This document shows, piece by piece, positions 1-9,367 of a stretch of 64,000 bases of DNA. Below the pieces are notes generated by a model. The model saw nothing but the letters and a program-made list of their open reading frames with translations. It ran no database searches and was not told where the DNA came from. The DNA is from CALNXN01 sp942490645. Its GTDB lineage: Bacteria > Pseudomonadota > Alphaproteobacteria > Rhodobacterales > Rhodobacteraceae. Both the position numbers and the translations under genes were made by a program. The stretch is taken from NCBI GenBank assembly GCA_942490645.1, contig CALNXN010000011.1, positions 372,001-436,000 of the forward strand, read 5' to 3'. Numbering within the stretch: position 1 is the first letter of the stretch; each line of letters begins with the position of its first letter.

Positions 1-49
1 AAAGCGCCGCGATTCTGCACTGCGGGTCATATTACTATAGGAGGCCGAT

Positions 50-1331
<1,282 letters not shown>

Positions 1332-1363
1332 CGATCTGCGGCTTTTGTTAACCGGCTTTGAAG

Positions 1364-1396
1364 CCCGCGATTCGCTTTTGCGCATCGCGGGTTTTT
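1364..1396 (+). terminator. Rho-independent terminator after ccrA
   Basis: A perfect 8-base stem (CCCGCGAT at 1364-1371, ATCGCGGG at 1384-1391) closes a 12-base loop and is followed directly by TTTTT. It lies 33 bases after the ccrA stop, so it separates ccrA from the quorum-sensing genes. Confidence 0.85.
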
Positions 1397-1512
1397 CGTG
1401 TATAGGTTGTGTATCGCTTGCTTGTCAGTGGGTTAGCTTTCTGCTCCCTCACTATTTCTGGGGAGTACATAAAAGCGAATTTTCGTCACACCTTAGGACA
1501 TGTTAGAGTTGT

Positions 1513-1529
1513 GTTAATCAATAGTTAAC
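1513..1529. promoter_or_regulatory. Inverted repeat upstream of the luxR region
   Basis: GTTAA, seven bases, TTAAC: a 17-base dyad 20 bases upstream of the ATG at 1550. A regulator site (possibly the LuxR product itself) is one reading, but the dyad is short and AT-rich and does not match the classical 20-base lux box, so this is only a candidate. Confidence 0.3.
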
Positions 1530-1549
1530 CCTTGAAAGGCGAGTCTAAT

Positions 1550-1765
1550 ATGCGTAGTGACTGGATTCTGGACGTGCTCACGGACTTGAAAACGTTTGCG
1601 ACTGCAAACGACTTGCCGGTATTAGCCGAGCAGTTGGATGACACAGCAATCGTTGCCCTTGCCGAGATCGCGGCACTTCACGATAGGATGCAAAGCAACC
1701 CGAATGGCAACGAACACGACAATAGAGCACATTTTGGAGGATTTGGAGCGGGCGAACACGCGTGA
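1550..1765 (+). CDS. Small hypothetical protein preceding and overlapping luxR
   Basis: 71-residue acidic protein beginning MRSDWILDVLTDLKTFA. The ATG at 1550 is preferred over the upstream TTG at 1532 because a GAAAGGCGAG-like ribosome site lies just before it. The first 45 or so residues look like a helical soluble protein; the last 20 residues run over the start of luxR in another frame and have an odd composition (Gly/His/Asn-rich), so the true protein may be shorter or a frameshift may have altered its end. I believe similar small genes sit before luxR in other Roseobacters (from memory). Function unknown; the 62-base overlap suggests translational coupling to the regulator. Confidence 0.55.
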   Translation: MRSDWILDVLTDLKTFATANDLPVLAEQLDDTAIVALAEIAALHDRMQSNPNGNEHDNRAHFGGFGAGEHA

Positions 1766-2423
1766 TGGCCTGAGGCAGATCGCGACGTCCTTGCGTGATT
1801 ACTATGGCGTTGATCACGCGCTCTACCATTGGGTCGATTCAGCGGGCGACCAATATGGCGGAGGGACATATCCAAAAGAATGGCTCGATCACTATGTCGA
1901 ACACAACTACATCCGCGTCGATCCGGTCGTCATTGGGTGTTATCAGGTTTTCCATCCCGTCGATTGGAAGCGGCTGGACTGGTCGAGCAAGGCAGCCCGG
2001 GCGTTCAAAGAGGAATCGCTAAAGTTCGGTATGGGGAACCAAGGCTTCTCCGTCCCGATCCGCGGTCCGAATGGTCAGTTTGCGCTCTTTAGTATCAACC
2101 ATACCTGCAGCGATGACGAGTGGGAGGAATTCACAGAGAAACACCGACGCGAACTGATTTTGGTTGCCCACTACATGAACCAAAAAGCGTTGGAATTTGA
2201 ACCGGACCGGGCCCCCGAGCAATCCCAAGCTCTGTCGCCGCGCGAAATCGATGCGATGACCCTTTTGGCCATCGGGTATAGCCGCGCACAGGTGGCCGAC
2301 ACCCTCTCAATCTCAGAGCACACATTGCGCGTTTACATCGAAAGCGCACGCTTCAAACTGGGCGCCTTGAACACCACACATGCCGTCGCGCGCGCGATGA
2401 GCCGTGGCCTGATCGTGGTCTGA
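1704..2423 (+). CDS. luxR: LuxR-family quorum-sensing transcriptional regulator
   Basis: 239-residue acyl-homoserine-lactone-responsive activator. The N-terminal autoinducer-binding domain holds the invariant ligand-pocket residues W60, Y64, D73, P74 and W88, each exactly three positions after the TraR equivalents W57, Y61, D70, P71 and W85. The C-terminal helix-turn-helix (about residues 172-235) begins LSPREIDAMTLLAIGYS and includes ISEHTLRVYIESARFKLGA. The start at 1704 (MATNTTIEH) is chosen because the 22 residues upstream of it in the longer frame do not look like protein. luxI follows 113 bases downstream on the same strand, a standard cognate pair. The ligand chain length cannot be read from sequence. 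Confidence 0.93.
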   Translation: MATNTTIEHILEDLERANTRDGLRQIATSLRDYYGVDHALYHWVDSAGDQYGGGTYPKEWLDHYVEHNYIRVDPVVIGCYQVFHPVDWKRLDWSSKAARAFKEESLKFGMGNQGFSVPIRGPNGQFALFSINHTCSDDEWEEFTEKHRRELILVAHYMNQKALEFEPDRAPEQSQALSPREIDAMTLLAIGYSRAQVADTLSISEHTLRVYIESARFKLGALNTTHAVARAMSRGLIVV

Positions 2424-2444
2424 ACACTTCACAAATTAGCACTT

Positions 2445-2458
2445 CGTTAAGCCTAACG
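2445..2458. promoter_or_regulatory. Short inverted repeat in the luxR-luxI gap
   Basis: CGTTA, four bases, TAACG. It lies 79 bases upstream of the luxI start and shares the GTTA/TAAC half-site style of the dyad at 1513-1529. It may be part of a LuxR operator controlling luxI; it is too short to be sure. Confidence 0.3.
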
Positions 2459-2536
2459 TGCGGCGCGGTTTCGAATGTTTAAGGGACTGCGCTGTAACTC
2501 TTTGTTCACGCCTCGCTCTTGAACAAAGGAAACGCC

Positions 2537-3175
2537 ATGCTCCGCTATCTCTACGCAAACCAACTCGCTCAGCACCCTAAACTGGCCCGCACCATGTTTC
2601 AGGACCGCGCGGATCAGTTCAAAACGCGCTTGGGCTGGGATGTAGACGTCAACGCAGCAGGCGAAGAACGCGATGAATATGACGCGATGAACCCGCTCTA
2701 TGTGATCTGGGAAATGCCGGATGGCAGCCACGGCGGGTCGATGCGGTTCCTGCCAACAGTCGGGCAAGTGATGGTCAACGATCACTTCTCTCATTTGATG
2801 GGGGGCGGCACGATCAAAAGCCCAGCAATTTGGGAGTGCACGCGGTTTTGCCTGAACAAGGACGCGCCAAGCCGGGTCGCGGCGGCCCTGATGCTGGGCG
2901 GCGGCGAAATCATGAACGGATTTGAAGTGCAGCACTTTGTGGGCGTGTTTGACGCCCGCATGGTGCGTATCTACCGGATGATCGGGTCTTCGCCTGAGGT
3001 TTTGGGCAGTGAAGGGGCCGGGCGCGAGCGGATCAGCGTTGGCCTTTGGGAATTTGCCCCTCAGGCCCAGGCAAAGGTCGCCGCGCGTGCAGGTATTTCG
3101 CTGGAATTATCGCGCTTGTGGTTCGAACGTGCTTTTGGCCGTACCGCATCACGTCAATTGCAGGCTGTCGGGTAA
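2537..3175 (+). CDS. luxI: Acyl-homoserine-lactone synthase
   Basis: 212-residue LuxI-family enzyme that makes N-acyl-homoserine lactone from S-adenosylmethionine and an acylated carrier protein. The invariant family residues are visible: R24, F28 and W34 in the N-terminal helix region, D46 and D49 in DEYD, R70 in GSMRFLPT, and E100 and R103 in WECTRF. AAAGGA at 2525-2530 lies 6 bases before the ATG at 2537, so the in-frame upstream start at 2519 is not used here. It pairs with the LuxR regulator just upstream, giving the usual positive-feedback arrangement. A DNA helicase gene follows after 44 bases. Confidence 0.94.
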   Translation: MLRYLYANQLAQHPKLARTMFQDRADQFKTRLGWDVDVNAAGEERDEYDAMNPLYVIWEMPDGSHGGSMRFLPTVGQVMVNDHFSHLMGGGTIKSPAIWECTRFCLNKDAPSRVAAALMLGGGEIMNGFEVQHFVGVFDARMVRIYRMIGSSPEVLGSEGAGRERISVGLWEFAPQAQAKVAARAGISLELSRLWFERAFGRTASRQLQAVG

Positions 3176-3219
3176 CGCAGGCTCTGGCCCCCGGTTGCGG
3201 CCCCCTGTAGGGTCGCGCC

Positions 3220-4761
3220 ATGACCCTTCCGGCCCTCACGTTTTCAGATGATCAGGCAACGGCCTTTGACAGCGTCGCAGAGATGCTGCGCGGGGCTGGG
3301 ATTGATCTGGATGACCAGCTTTTGACGCCGCCACGCAGCAATGCCTCATCCGTGATGGCCGTCACGGGCAAGGCGGGATCGGGCAAGACGTTGCTCCTGG
3401 CGGAGCTCTACAAAGCCCTTGAGGGAGCGGGGGTTGAGGTGGTCAGCGGTGATTATGAAAGCCGCAAGAAACGCGATAAACGCACTTTGGCTATTCTCGC
3501 GCCGACGAACAAGGCGGCTTCGGTTCTGCGGCTGCGCGGCGTGCCTGCAACGACGATCCACCGCATCCTTTACACGCCCGTCTACGACCCTGAATACGAA
3601 CGGATCGCTGAGTGGCTGGCGAACGGTGGCGAGCGCCCGGAGGTGCAAGGGCTGACCGAAGTCGCGCTTGATCGGGCAGCACTGTTTTATGCATCCAACA
3701 AGTCCATACCGGGGGCCTTGGCCGCAGCAGGCCTGCGTGGATCTGATTTTATAACGGGGTGGAAGCGGCGCGAAGAACCATTGGACATTGGCTTTGTCGA
3801 TGAATCCTCAATGCTTGACGATAAGCAATTCGAAGACCTGAAAGAGATTTTCCCTACGCTTTTACTGTTTGGAGACCCCGCGCAATTGGCTCCGGTCAAT
3901 CAATCGGGAACGATGGTGTTCGAGAAACTACCCGCCCCGCAGATTTTGACACTGAGCCGCGTACACCGGCAAGAAGCTGACAATCCTATTCTTGATCTGG
4001 CCCACGCACTTGCGGACCCGGACTTGGGGTTTGAGCAGTTTGAACGCATGGTCGAAGAGGCCGCATCGCGAGACGAGCGGATCGTTTGGGGCCAGCGGGT
4101 CGAAGTTGATCTGATGGCGCGCAGCCCCGTTCTGGTCTGGCGCAACGCCACACGTATTCGCCTGATCCATGCGTTCAGACAGGTGCACGGTGCGCCCGAG
4201 GATGCGCTTTTGGAAGGGGAACCCCTGATCTGCGATGGGCTGGAATTGCCCCTCAAACATCGCAAAAAACGGCTGGACCTTGAGGCGCGCGGACTGATCA
4301 AGGGCGCGCAGGTGATTTACCTCGGCGAGGGCCGCAAGCCGGGGTTTTCGCGGTTGCATGTGATAGGCGCCGAAGATCCGCAGGTCAGCGCGGCCTCTAT
4401 CGTGAAAATCGAAAAACCGGATGAAGAAGAACCGTTTATCCCGTTTGCCGCGCGCATGGGGGCCACGTTCCTGCACGGGGCCGCCGTCACGATCCACAAA
4501 GCGCAAGGCAGCCAGTGGAACACGGTTCAGGTTTTTGCGCCTGATCTCTATGCCGCCGCGCGCATGGGCCGAAGCGAGGCGGGCCAACCGCTTTGGAAGC
4601 GGCTTGCCTATGTGGCGATCACGCGCGCGCAGGACAGGTTGATCTGGGTGGTGCGCAATCGGCTTTCCAAACCTGAGGGGCCGTTGCGTGTGGATGATCT
4701 GCGCGCCGCTCCGGCAGCGGCGCTTACTCTGACAGAACCGGAAGCGGAGGACATACAGTGA
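3220..4761 (+). CDS. RecD-like superfamily 1 helicase / AAA ATPase
   Basis: 513-residue DNA helicase of the RecD/Dda-like SF1B group, probably a 5'-3' helicase in DNA repair or replication-fork processing. Walker A GKAGSGKT is at residues 50-57, the motif II equivalent VDESSM near 193-198, motif III GDPAQLAPV near 218-226, and the C-terminal UvrD-type motifs are TIHKAQGSQWNTV and YVAITRAQDRL. It lacks the long N-terminal HhH region of RecD2, so it is the short form found in many alphaproteobacteria. Its TGA overlaps the GTG start of the following SDR gene. Specific partner and substrate are unknown. Confidence 0.88.
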   Translation: MTLPALTFSDDQATAFDSVAEMLRGAGIDLDDQLLTPPRSNASSVMAVTGKAGSGKTLLLAELYKALEGAGVEVVSGDYESRKKRDKRTLAILAPTNKAASVLRLRGVPATTIHRILYTPVYDPEYERIAEWLANGGERPEVQGLTEVALDRAALFYASNKSIPGALAAAGLRGSDFITGWKRREEPLDIGFVDESSMLDDKQFEDLKEIFPTLLLFGDPAQLAPVNQSGTMVFEKLPAPQILTLSRVHRQEADNPILDLAHALADPDLGFEQFERMVEEAASRDERIVWGQRVEVDLMARSPVLVWRNATRIRLIHAFRQVHGAPEDALLEGEPLICDGLELPLKHRKKRLDLEARGLIKGAQVIYLGEGRKPGFSRLHVIGAEDPQVSAASIVKIEKPDEEEPFIPFAARMGATFLHGAAVTIHKAQGSQWNTVQVFAPDLYAAARMGRSEAGQPLWKRLAYVAITRAQDRLIWVVRNRLSKPEGPLRVDDLRAAPAAALTLTEPEAEDIQ

Positions 4762-5492
4762 AATCAATACTCATCACGGGTGCCAGTTCAGGCATAGGCC
4801 ATGCCACAGCCCTTCGATTTCTGGAGGCAGGCTGGCGCGTCGGGCTGGTTGCAAGAGGTGCCGACGCCTTGGAAGAACTTGCCCAAGGCCGCGACGGCGC
4901 CGTTGTGCTGCCCGCCGATGTAACGGATGCCGACGCAGTCGCCACAGCATTTGACAAGTTTGCGCAGGAGGCAGGGCATCTGGATGTGCTGTTCAACAAC
5001 GCTGGCATTTTCACACCGGCCGCACCCATTGATGAGATACCTGTGTCGGATTGGCTGAACGCGGTGAATGTGAATTTGACAGGTATGTTTTTGGCCGCCC
5101 GCGCCGCGTTCGGCATTATGCGGCACCAATCCCCCCAAGGTGGGCGGATCATCAACAACGGATCGATTTCGGCGCATGTTCCGCGCCCGGGTTCGGTCTC
5201 ATATTCGGCGACAAAGCACGGCGTGACGGGTCTGACGCGCACGCTTTCCCTGGACGGGCGGCCCTTTGACATCGCATGCGGTCAGATCGACATCGGCAAT
5301 GCGCTGACACCAATGGTTCAGTCGTTCAATGACAAGGCGCTGGCGGAAAACCCTGACGCTGAATTGCAGCCCAGTATGGACGTGGCGCACGTGGCATCGT
5401 CTGTGATGCATATGGCTGACTTGCCACTAGACGCAAACGTGCAGTTTATGACCGTGATGGCGACCAAGATGCCCTTCATCGGGCGCGGTTAG
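4758..5492 (+). CDS. SDR-family NAD(P)-dependent oxidoreductase
   Basis: 244-residue classical short-chain dehydrogenase. The nucleotide-binding TGASSGIG motif is at residues 7-14, NNAG follows near 80, and the active-site Ser, Tyr and Lys are in NNGSIS and YSATKHG. The GTG start at 4758 overlaps the helicase stop and is preceded by GGAGG at a 7-base spacing. It is probably cotranscribed with the helicase although the functions look unrelated. Substrate cannot be predicted. Confidence 0.9.
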   Translation: MKSILITGASSGIGHATALRFLEAGWRVGLVARGADALEELAQGRDGAVVLPADVTDADAVATAFDKFAQEAGHLDVLFNNAGIFTPAAPIDEIPVSDWLNAVNVNLTGMFLAARAAFGIMRHQSPQGGRIINNGSISAHVPRPGSVSYSATKHGVTGLTRTLSLDGRPFDIACGQIDIGNALTPMVQSFNDKALAENPDAELQPSMDVAHVASSVMHMADLPLDANVQFMTVMATKMPFIGRG

Positions 5493-5526
5493 GTGCAGAG
5501 ACAACCGTTCTGAAGACCGCCCCAAA

Positions 5527-6294
5527 TTAAGCGCGGAACATGTTGAAGACGGCTGACGCGGCCCAGCCGGCACCGATTGCGATGGCCAGCGACATCAACC
5601 CGTACATCAACGGTTGCCCGCGTGAGAGCTCATAAAGCCACCGCTCAAGCCCTACCTTTTGAACGTCGATCGTCGTTTCATACTTCGAGACGACAACGCC
5701 GTCGCGCGTGAGAAATATCCGGGTGGCATATTCGCCTTCCGTCAGTGCAGCAGGCATCTGAATGGACGTTCGGAACAAGGTTTGTTCGTCTACACTCACA
5801 GCGTTTTCGCGCAATTGGTAGATGTCGCTATCCGCGCGAATTCGAATCAATGCCTCGGTGAAACTCATGGTGTCTTGGATATTCGACGGCGCTCCCACGG
5901 AGCGGATCGCGCGGGGCACAGACACTTTGTGTCGCAGGTCTTCAACATTGCTGATGGCACTGCGCAGCGGCGCGCTCGTCGCGACGGCATAAAAACTGGG
6001 CGCATGATCTACGTCCACGCTGTCCACGTTCACCCAGATACCCAAACGCTTTTCCTTACGGCGCACGGTCACAGGCAGCGACGGGCCCGCAACTGTAACC
6101 ACAACTTGCAATTCGGGGCCGTCAGGAATGGGTCCTTCACGTTTGACCGCCCCAAAGATTAGAATTTCGGAGCCGTCAAAGCTGGTGGTGATCGAGACAG
6201 TGTCTTTGCTCAGCCCCAGAACCACTTCTTCGGCCTGCAGCGGCAGGGTCGCGAACAGCAGTGCGATCAAGCTCAGGAGAAACCCACGCATCAA
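5527..6294 (-). CDS. TIGR02186-family membrane-anchored periplasmic protein
   Basis: 255-residue protein with an N-terminal signal peptide (MMRGFLLSLIALLFATLPLQA), a periplasmic domain and one C-terminal membrane helix (LMYGLMSLAIAIGAGWAASAVF). It matches my memory of the alphaproteobacterial family TIGR02186, which is almost always encoded next to a TauE/SafE transporter. Here its start overlaps the stop of that transporter by 4 bases, so the two are translationally coupled. A role as accessory or sensor subunit of the anion exporter is an inference; no catalytic motif is visible. Confidence 0.85.
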   Translation of the reverse strand: MMRGFLLSLIALLFATLPLQAEEVVLGLSKDTVSITTSFDGSEILIFGAVKREGPIPDGPELQVVVTVAGPSLPVTVRRKEKRLGIWVNVDSVDVDHAPSFYAVATSAPLRSAISNVEDLRHKVSVPRAIRSVGAPSNIQDTMSFTEALIRIRADSDIYQLRENAVSVDEQTLFRTSIQMPAALTEGEYATRIFLTRDGVVVSKYETTIDVQKVGLERWLYELSRGQPLMYGLMSLAIAIGAGWAASAVFNMFRA

Positions 6295-7205
6295 TGCCCC
6301 TCCGTCGCGCCGATGGAATAAAGCTCCGACGGCATGACCAGCAGATCAAGGGCCAGCTTTCCGCAGACGGCAAGGACCATGATCGCGAGCAATATGCGCA
6401 GTTGCTCGGCCTTCATCTTGACCCCGATCCGTGTGCCGATTTGCGCACCGATCACACCGCCGACCAGCAAAAGCACTGCCAACACGATATCGACCGTGAA
6501 GTTGGTTGTGGCATGCAAAAGCGTCGTAAAGGCGGTGACGAAGATGATCTGAAACAGCGACGTGCCGACCACCACCTTGGTCGGCATGCCCAACAGATAG
6601 ATCATCGCAGGCACCATGATAAAGCCACCGCCCACACCCATGATAGCCGCAAGAATACCAACGCAAACGCCGACAATCAGTGGCGGAATCACTGAGATAT
6701 AAAGGCCCGACACCCGAAACCGCATTTTGAAGGGCAACTTGTGAATCCAGTTGTGTTTCTTGCGTACGGGCGGTTTGCCGGATTTCACATTGCGGATCGC
6801 GCGCAGGCTTTCGATGAACATCAACCCGCCGATGACACCCAGAAAGACCACGTAGCAAAGCTTGACCAGCAGATCGACCTGACCCTGTGCCTTGAGGTAA
6901 TTGAAGATCACCACACCAAGTGCGGCCCCTGCCAGACCACCGATCAGCAGGACCGTCCCCATTCGTAAATCCACGGTTTTTCGTCGCAAATGCGCTAAAA
7001 CGCCGGAAAATGAAGAGGCTACGATCTGGTTGGCTTCGGTCGCCACAGCCACGGCCGGTGGGATGCCGATGAAGAACAAAAGCGGCGTCATCAAAAACCC
7101 ACCGCCCACGCCGAACATGCCCGACAGAATGCCCACGATGCCGCCCAACCCCAAAAGGAGAAAAGCGTTAACCGAAACCTCGGCGATGGGCAGGTAGATT
7201 TGCAT
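6291..7205 (-). CDS. TauE/SafE-family sulfite/anion exporter
   Basis: 304-residue polytopic inner-membrane protein of the TSUP family. Two homologous halves each carry the family glycine motif: GILSGMFGVGGGFLMTPLL near the start and GILAAIMGVGGGFIMVPAM in the second half, separated by a basic cytoplasmic loop (SGKPPVRKKHN). Family members export sulfite, sulfoacetate or related organosulfur anions. The start at 7205 (MQIYLPIAE) is preferred to the upstream in-frame Met at 7256, which would add residues not typical for the family. It is coupled to the TIGR02186 gene downstream. Confidence 0.88.
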   Translation of the reverse strand: MQIYLPIAEVSVNAFLLLGLGGIVGILSGMFGVGGGFLMTPLLFFIGIPPAVAVATEANQIVASSFSGVLAHLRRKTVDLRMGTVLLIGGLAGAALGVVIFNYLKAQGQVDLLVKLCYVVFLGVIGGLMFIESLRAIRNVKSGKPPVRKKHNWIHKLPFKMRFRVSGLYISVIPPLIVGVCVGILAAIMGVGGGFIMVPAMIYLLGMPTKVVVGTSLFQIIFVTAFTTLLHATTNFTVDIVLAVLLLVGGVIGAQIGTRIGVKMKAEQLRILLAIMVLAVCGKLALDLLVMPSELYSIGATEGH

Positions 7206-7301
7206 ACCCAGTGTTAGACTGCCCGGACATATGAAATCAACAACTGTCGCTGCCATGCAGCAAACAGGACTGAGTATTTTGTTGTAACTGGCCTTATCGG
7301 A

Positions 7302-8273
7302 TCAGCGTTCTTTGACGTAAGGCTCGCCGCCTGCACGAGGCGGGATGGCCTTGCCGACGAACCCAGCCAAAATGATAACGGTCATGATGTAGGGCAGCGC
7401 GCCGAGCAACTGGCCCTGAACCTTGATACCGATCGCCGCCTGAATAACGTCTGGTCGCGTTTCCAATGCGCCGAACAATCCAAACAGAAGTGTGGCCCAT
7501 AGCGCATACCAGGGGCGCCACTTGGCAAAGATCAGTGCGGCCAGCGCAATGAAGCCGCGCCCTGCGGACATATCTTTGACAAAGCCGGCCTGGAGTGCGG
7601 TTGACAGATACGCGCCAGCAATGCCGCATAGAACCCCGCAAATGGCGACGGCGGCGTAGCGCAAGCCAACCACCGAAACGCCGGCTGTATCAACAGCTGC
7701 GGGGTTTTCACCAACCGCGCGCAGGCGCAGGCCAAAACGGGTGCGATAGAGCACCCACCACGTGAGCGGCACTGCGGCAAAGGCCATGTAGACGAGGATT
7801 GAGTGGCCAGAAATCAGTTCGGAGTAAATCGGGCCGAACACCGGAATGCTGGATGCAGCCTCGGCGAAGGGAAGGGTCAGCGGTTCGAACCGCGCGCCCC
7901 CCATCAAAGAGGGCGTCCTCCCACCCTGTTGAAACCAGTCCTGAGCAATCAAAACCGTCATGCCGGCGGCTAAAAAGTTGATGGCGACGCCGGAAATCAG
8001 TTGGTTTCCCCGGAAGGTGATCGACGCCAATCCGTGCAAACCACTCAGCGCCATCGACGACGCGATCCCGGCCAGCAGCCCAAGCCAGACCGATCCGGTC
8101 AATGCTGCGACAGCCGCCGAAAAAAAGGCAGCGGCAAGCATTTTCCCTTCCAGCCCGATATCGAAAATGCCTGCACGCTCTGAAAACAATCCGGCGAGAC
8201 AAGCCAAAAGCAACGGCGTCGCAAGCCGAACCGTGCTGTCGAGCAGCTGGATCAGGGTCATGAAATCCATCAA
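7302..8273 (-). CDS. Nucleoside-type ABC transporter permease (second permease)
   Basis: 323-residue membrane subunit of the BPD_transp_2 family, with about nine hydrophobic segments and the diagnostic FDIGLEGKML motif after the first ones. Last gene of a four-gene transport operon read leftward (binding protein, ATPase, permease, permease); its start overlaps the stop of the preceding permease gene by 4 bases. By homology with BmpA-type systems it would import nucleosides or purines across the inner membrane. Confidence 0.9.
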   Translation of the reverse strand: MMDFMTLIQLLDSTVRLATPLLLACLAGLFSERAGIFDIGLEGKMLAAAFFSAAVAALTGSVWLGLLAGIASSMALSGLHGLASITFRGNQLISGVAINFLAAGMTVLIAQDWFQQGGRTPSLMGGARFEPLTLPFAEAASSIPVFGPIYSELISGHSILVYMAFAAVPLTWWVLYRTRFGLRLRAVGENPAAVDTAGVSVVGLRYAAVAICGVLCGIAGAYLSTALQAGFVKDMSAGRGFIALAALIFAKWRPWYALWATLLFGLFGALETRPDVIQAAIGIKVQGQLLGALPYIMTVIILAGFVGKAIPPRAGGEPYVKER

Positions 8274-9364
8274 GCATTCCTCCGGCGTAGGGCGAGGAAT
8301 ATGCGTTCAAGCGGCATCCGGACCATATTGTCCAAGGCACCGGTGAAAAGGATCACGAGCGCCTGAATGACGACGATCAATTCACGCGGGATCGATGTCC
8401 ATAGAGCGAGTTCGGCCCCGCCTTGATACAAAAACCCAAACAGGATTGCGGCTAGAAAGACACCCAGCGGATGGCTGCGCCCCATCAGTGCGACTGCGAT
8501 GCCGATAAAGCCGGCACCTTCGGTGGCGTTCAGAACAAGGCGTTCGGCTTCTCCCATGACGTTGTTGATGGCCATCATTCCGGCCAGCGCGCCCGAGATG
8601 ATCATTGCGATCATGGTGATTTTCACCGGCGAAATACCTGCATATTTCGCCGCACTATCGGAGTGGCCGTAGGCGCGGATTTCGTAGCCGAGGCGCGTGC
8701 GCCAGATCAGAACCCACAACAAAACACAGGCCAGCATGGCCACCAAAAGTGAGATATTTGCAGGTGTTCTGGTTGAAAACTCAATCCCGAGTGGGCCCAG
8801 AATATCGTGCAATCCGGGCAGGTGAACCGCTTCGGGAAAGCGCGCTGTTGCCGGGTCCATGCTGCCTGCGGGGCGCATCAGATTGACCAGCACATAGTTT
8901 AGAACTGCGGCTGCGATGAAATTGAACATGATCGTCGTGATAACGATATGGCTGCCTCTTTTGGCCTGCAGATAGGCAGGAACAGCGGCCCAGAACGCAC
9001 CAAAAAGCGCCGACATGCCAATCGCGGCGATCAAAGCCAAAGACCAGTGCGGCCAAGGGATGTAGAGGCAGGCAATCGCCACGCCAAGACCGCCCATCAT
9101 GGCCTGACCTTCGCCTCCGATGTTGAACAGGCGGGCGTGAAACGCAATTGCGACAGCCAACCCGGTGAACATGAAATTCGTGGCGTAATAAAGGGTGTAG
9201 CCCCAGCCGTAGGTGCTGCCCAAGGCGCCGGTGACCATCAGTTTGACGGCTTCAACGGGGTCCTCGCCAATGGCCAGAATAACGAGCGCGGACAGAAACG
9301 CCGCCAGTAGCAGGGAAATCAGCGGCACCAATACCACCTCGGCCCACTTCGGCATGACATCCAT
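8270..9364 (-). CDS. Nucleoside-type ABC transporter permease (first permease)
   Basis: 364-residue membrane subunit paired with the permease at 7302. It carries the family hallmark FNIGGEGQAMMGG and a conserved RAYGHSDSAAKYAGI loop that likely contacts the ATPase. Only 3 bases separate it from the ATPase gene and 4 bases overlap the next permease, so the three are coexpressed. Substrate class (nucleosides/purines) is inferred from the BMP-type binding protein in the operon. Confidence 0.9.
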   Translation of the reverse strand: MDVMPKWAEVVLVPLISLLLAAFLSALVILAIGEDPVEAVKLMVTGALGSTYGWGYTLYYATNFMFTGLAVAIAFHARLFNIGGEGQAMMGGLGVAIACLYIPWPHWSLALIAAIGMSALFGAFWAAVPAYLQAKRGSHIVITTIMFNFIAAAVLNYVLVNLMRPAGSMDPATARFPEAVHLPGLHDILGPLGIEFSTRTPANISLLVAMLACVLLWVLIWRTRLGYEIRAYGHSDSAAKYAGISPVKITMIAMIISGALAGMMAINNVMGEAERLVLNATEGAGFIGIAVALMGRSHPLGVFLAAILFGFLYQGGAELALWTSIPRELIVVIQALVILFTGALDNMVRMPLERIFLALRRRNA

Positions 9365-9367
9365 CGT

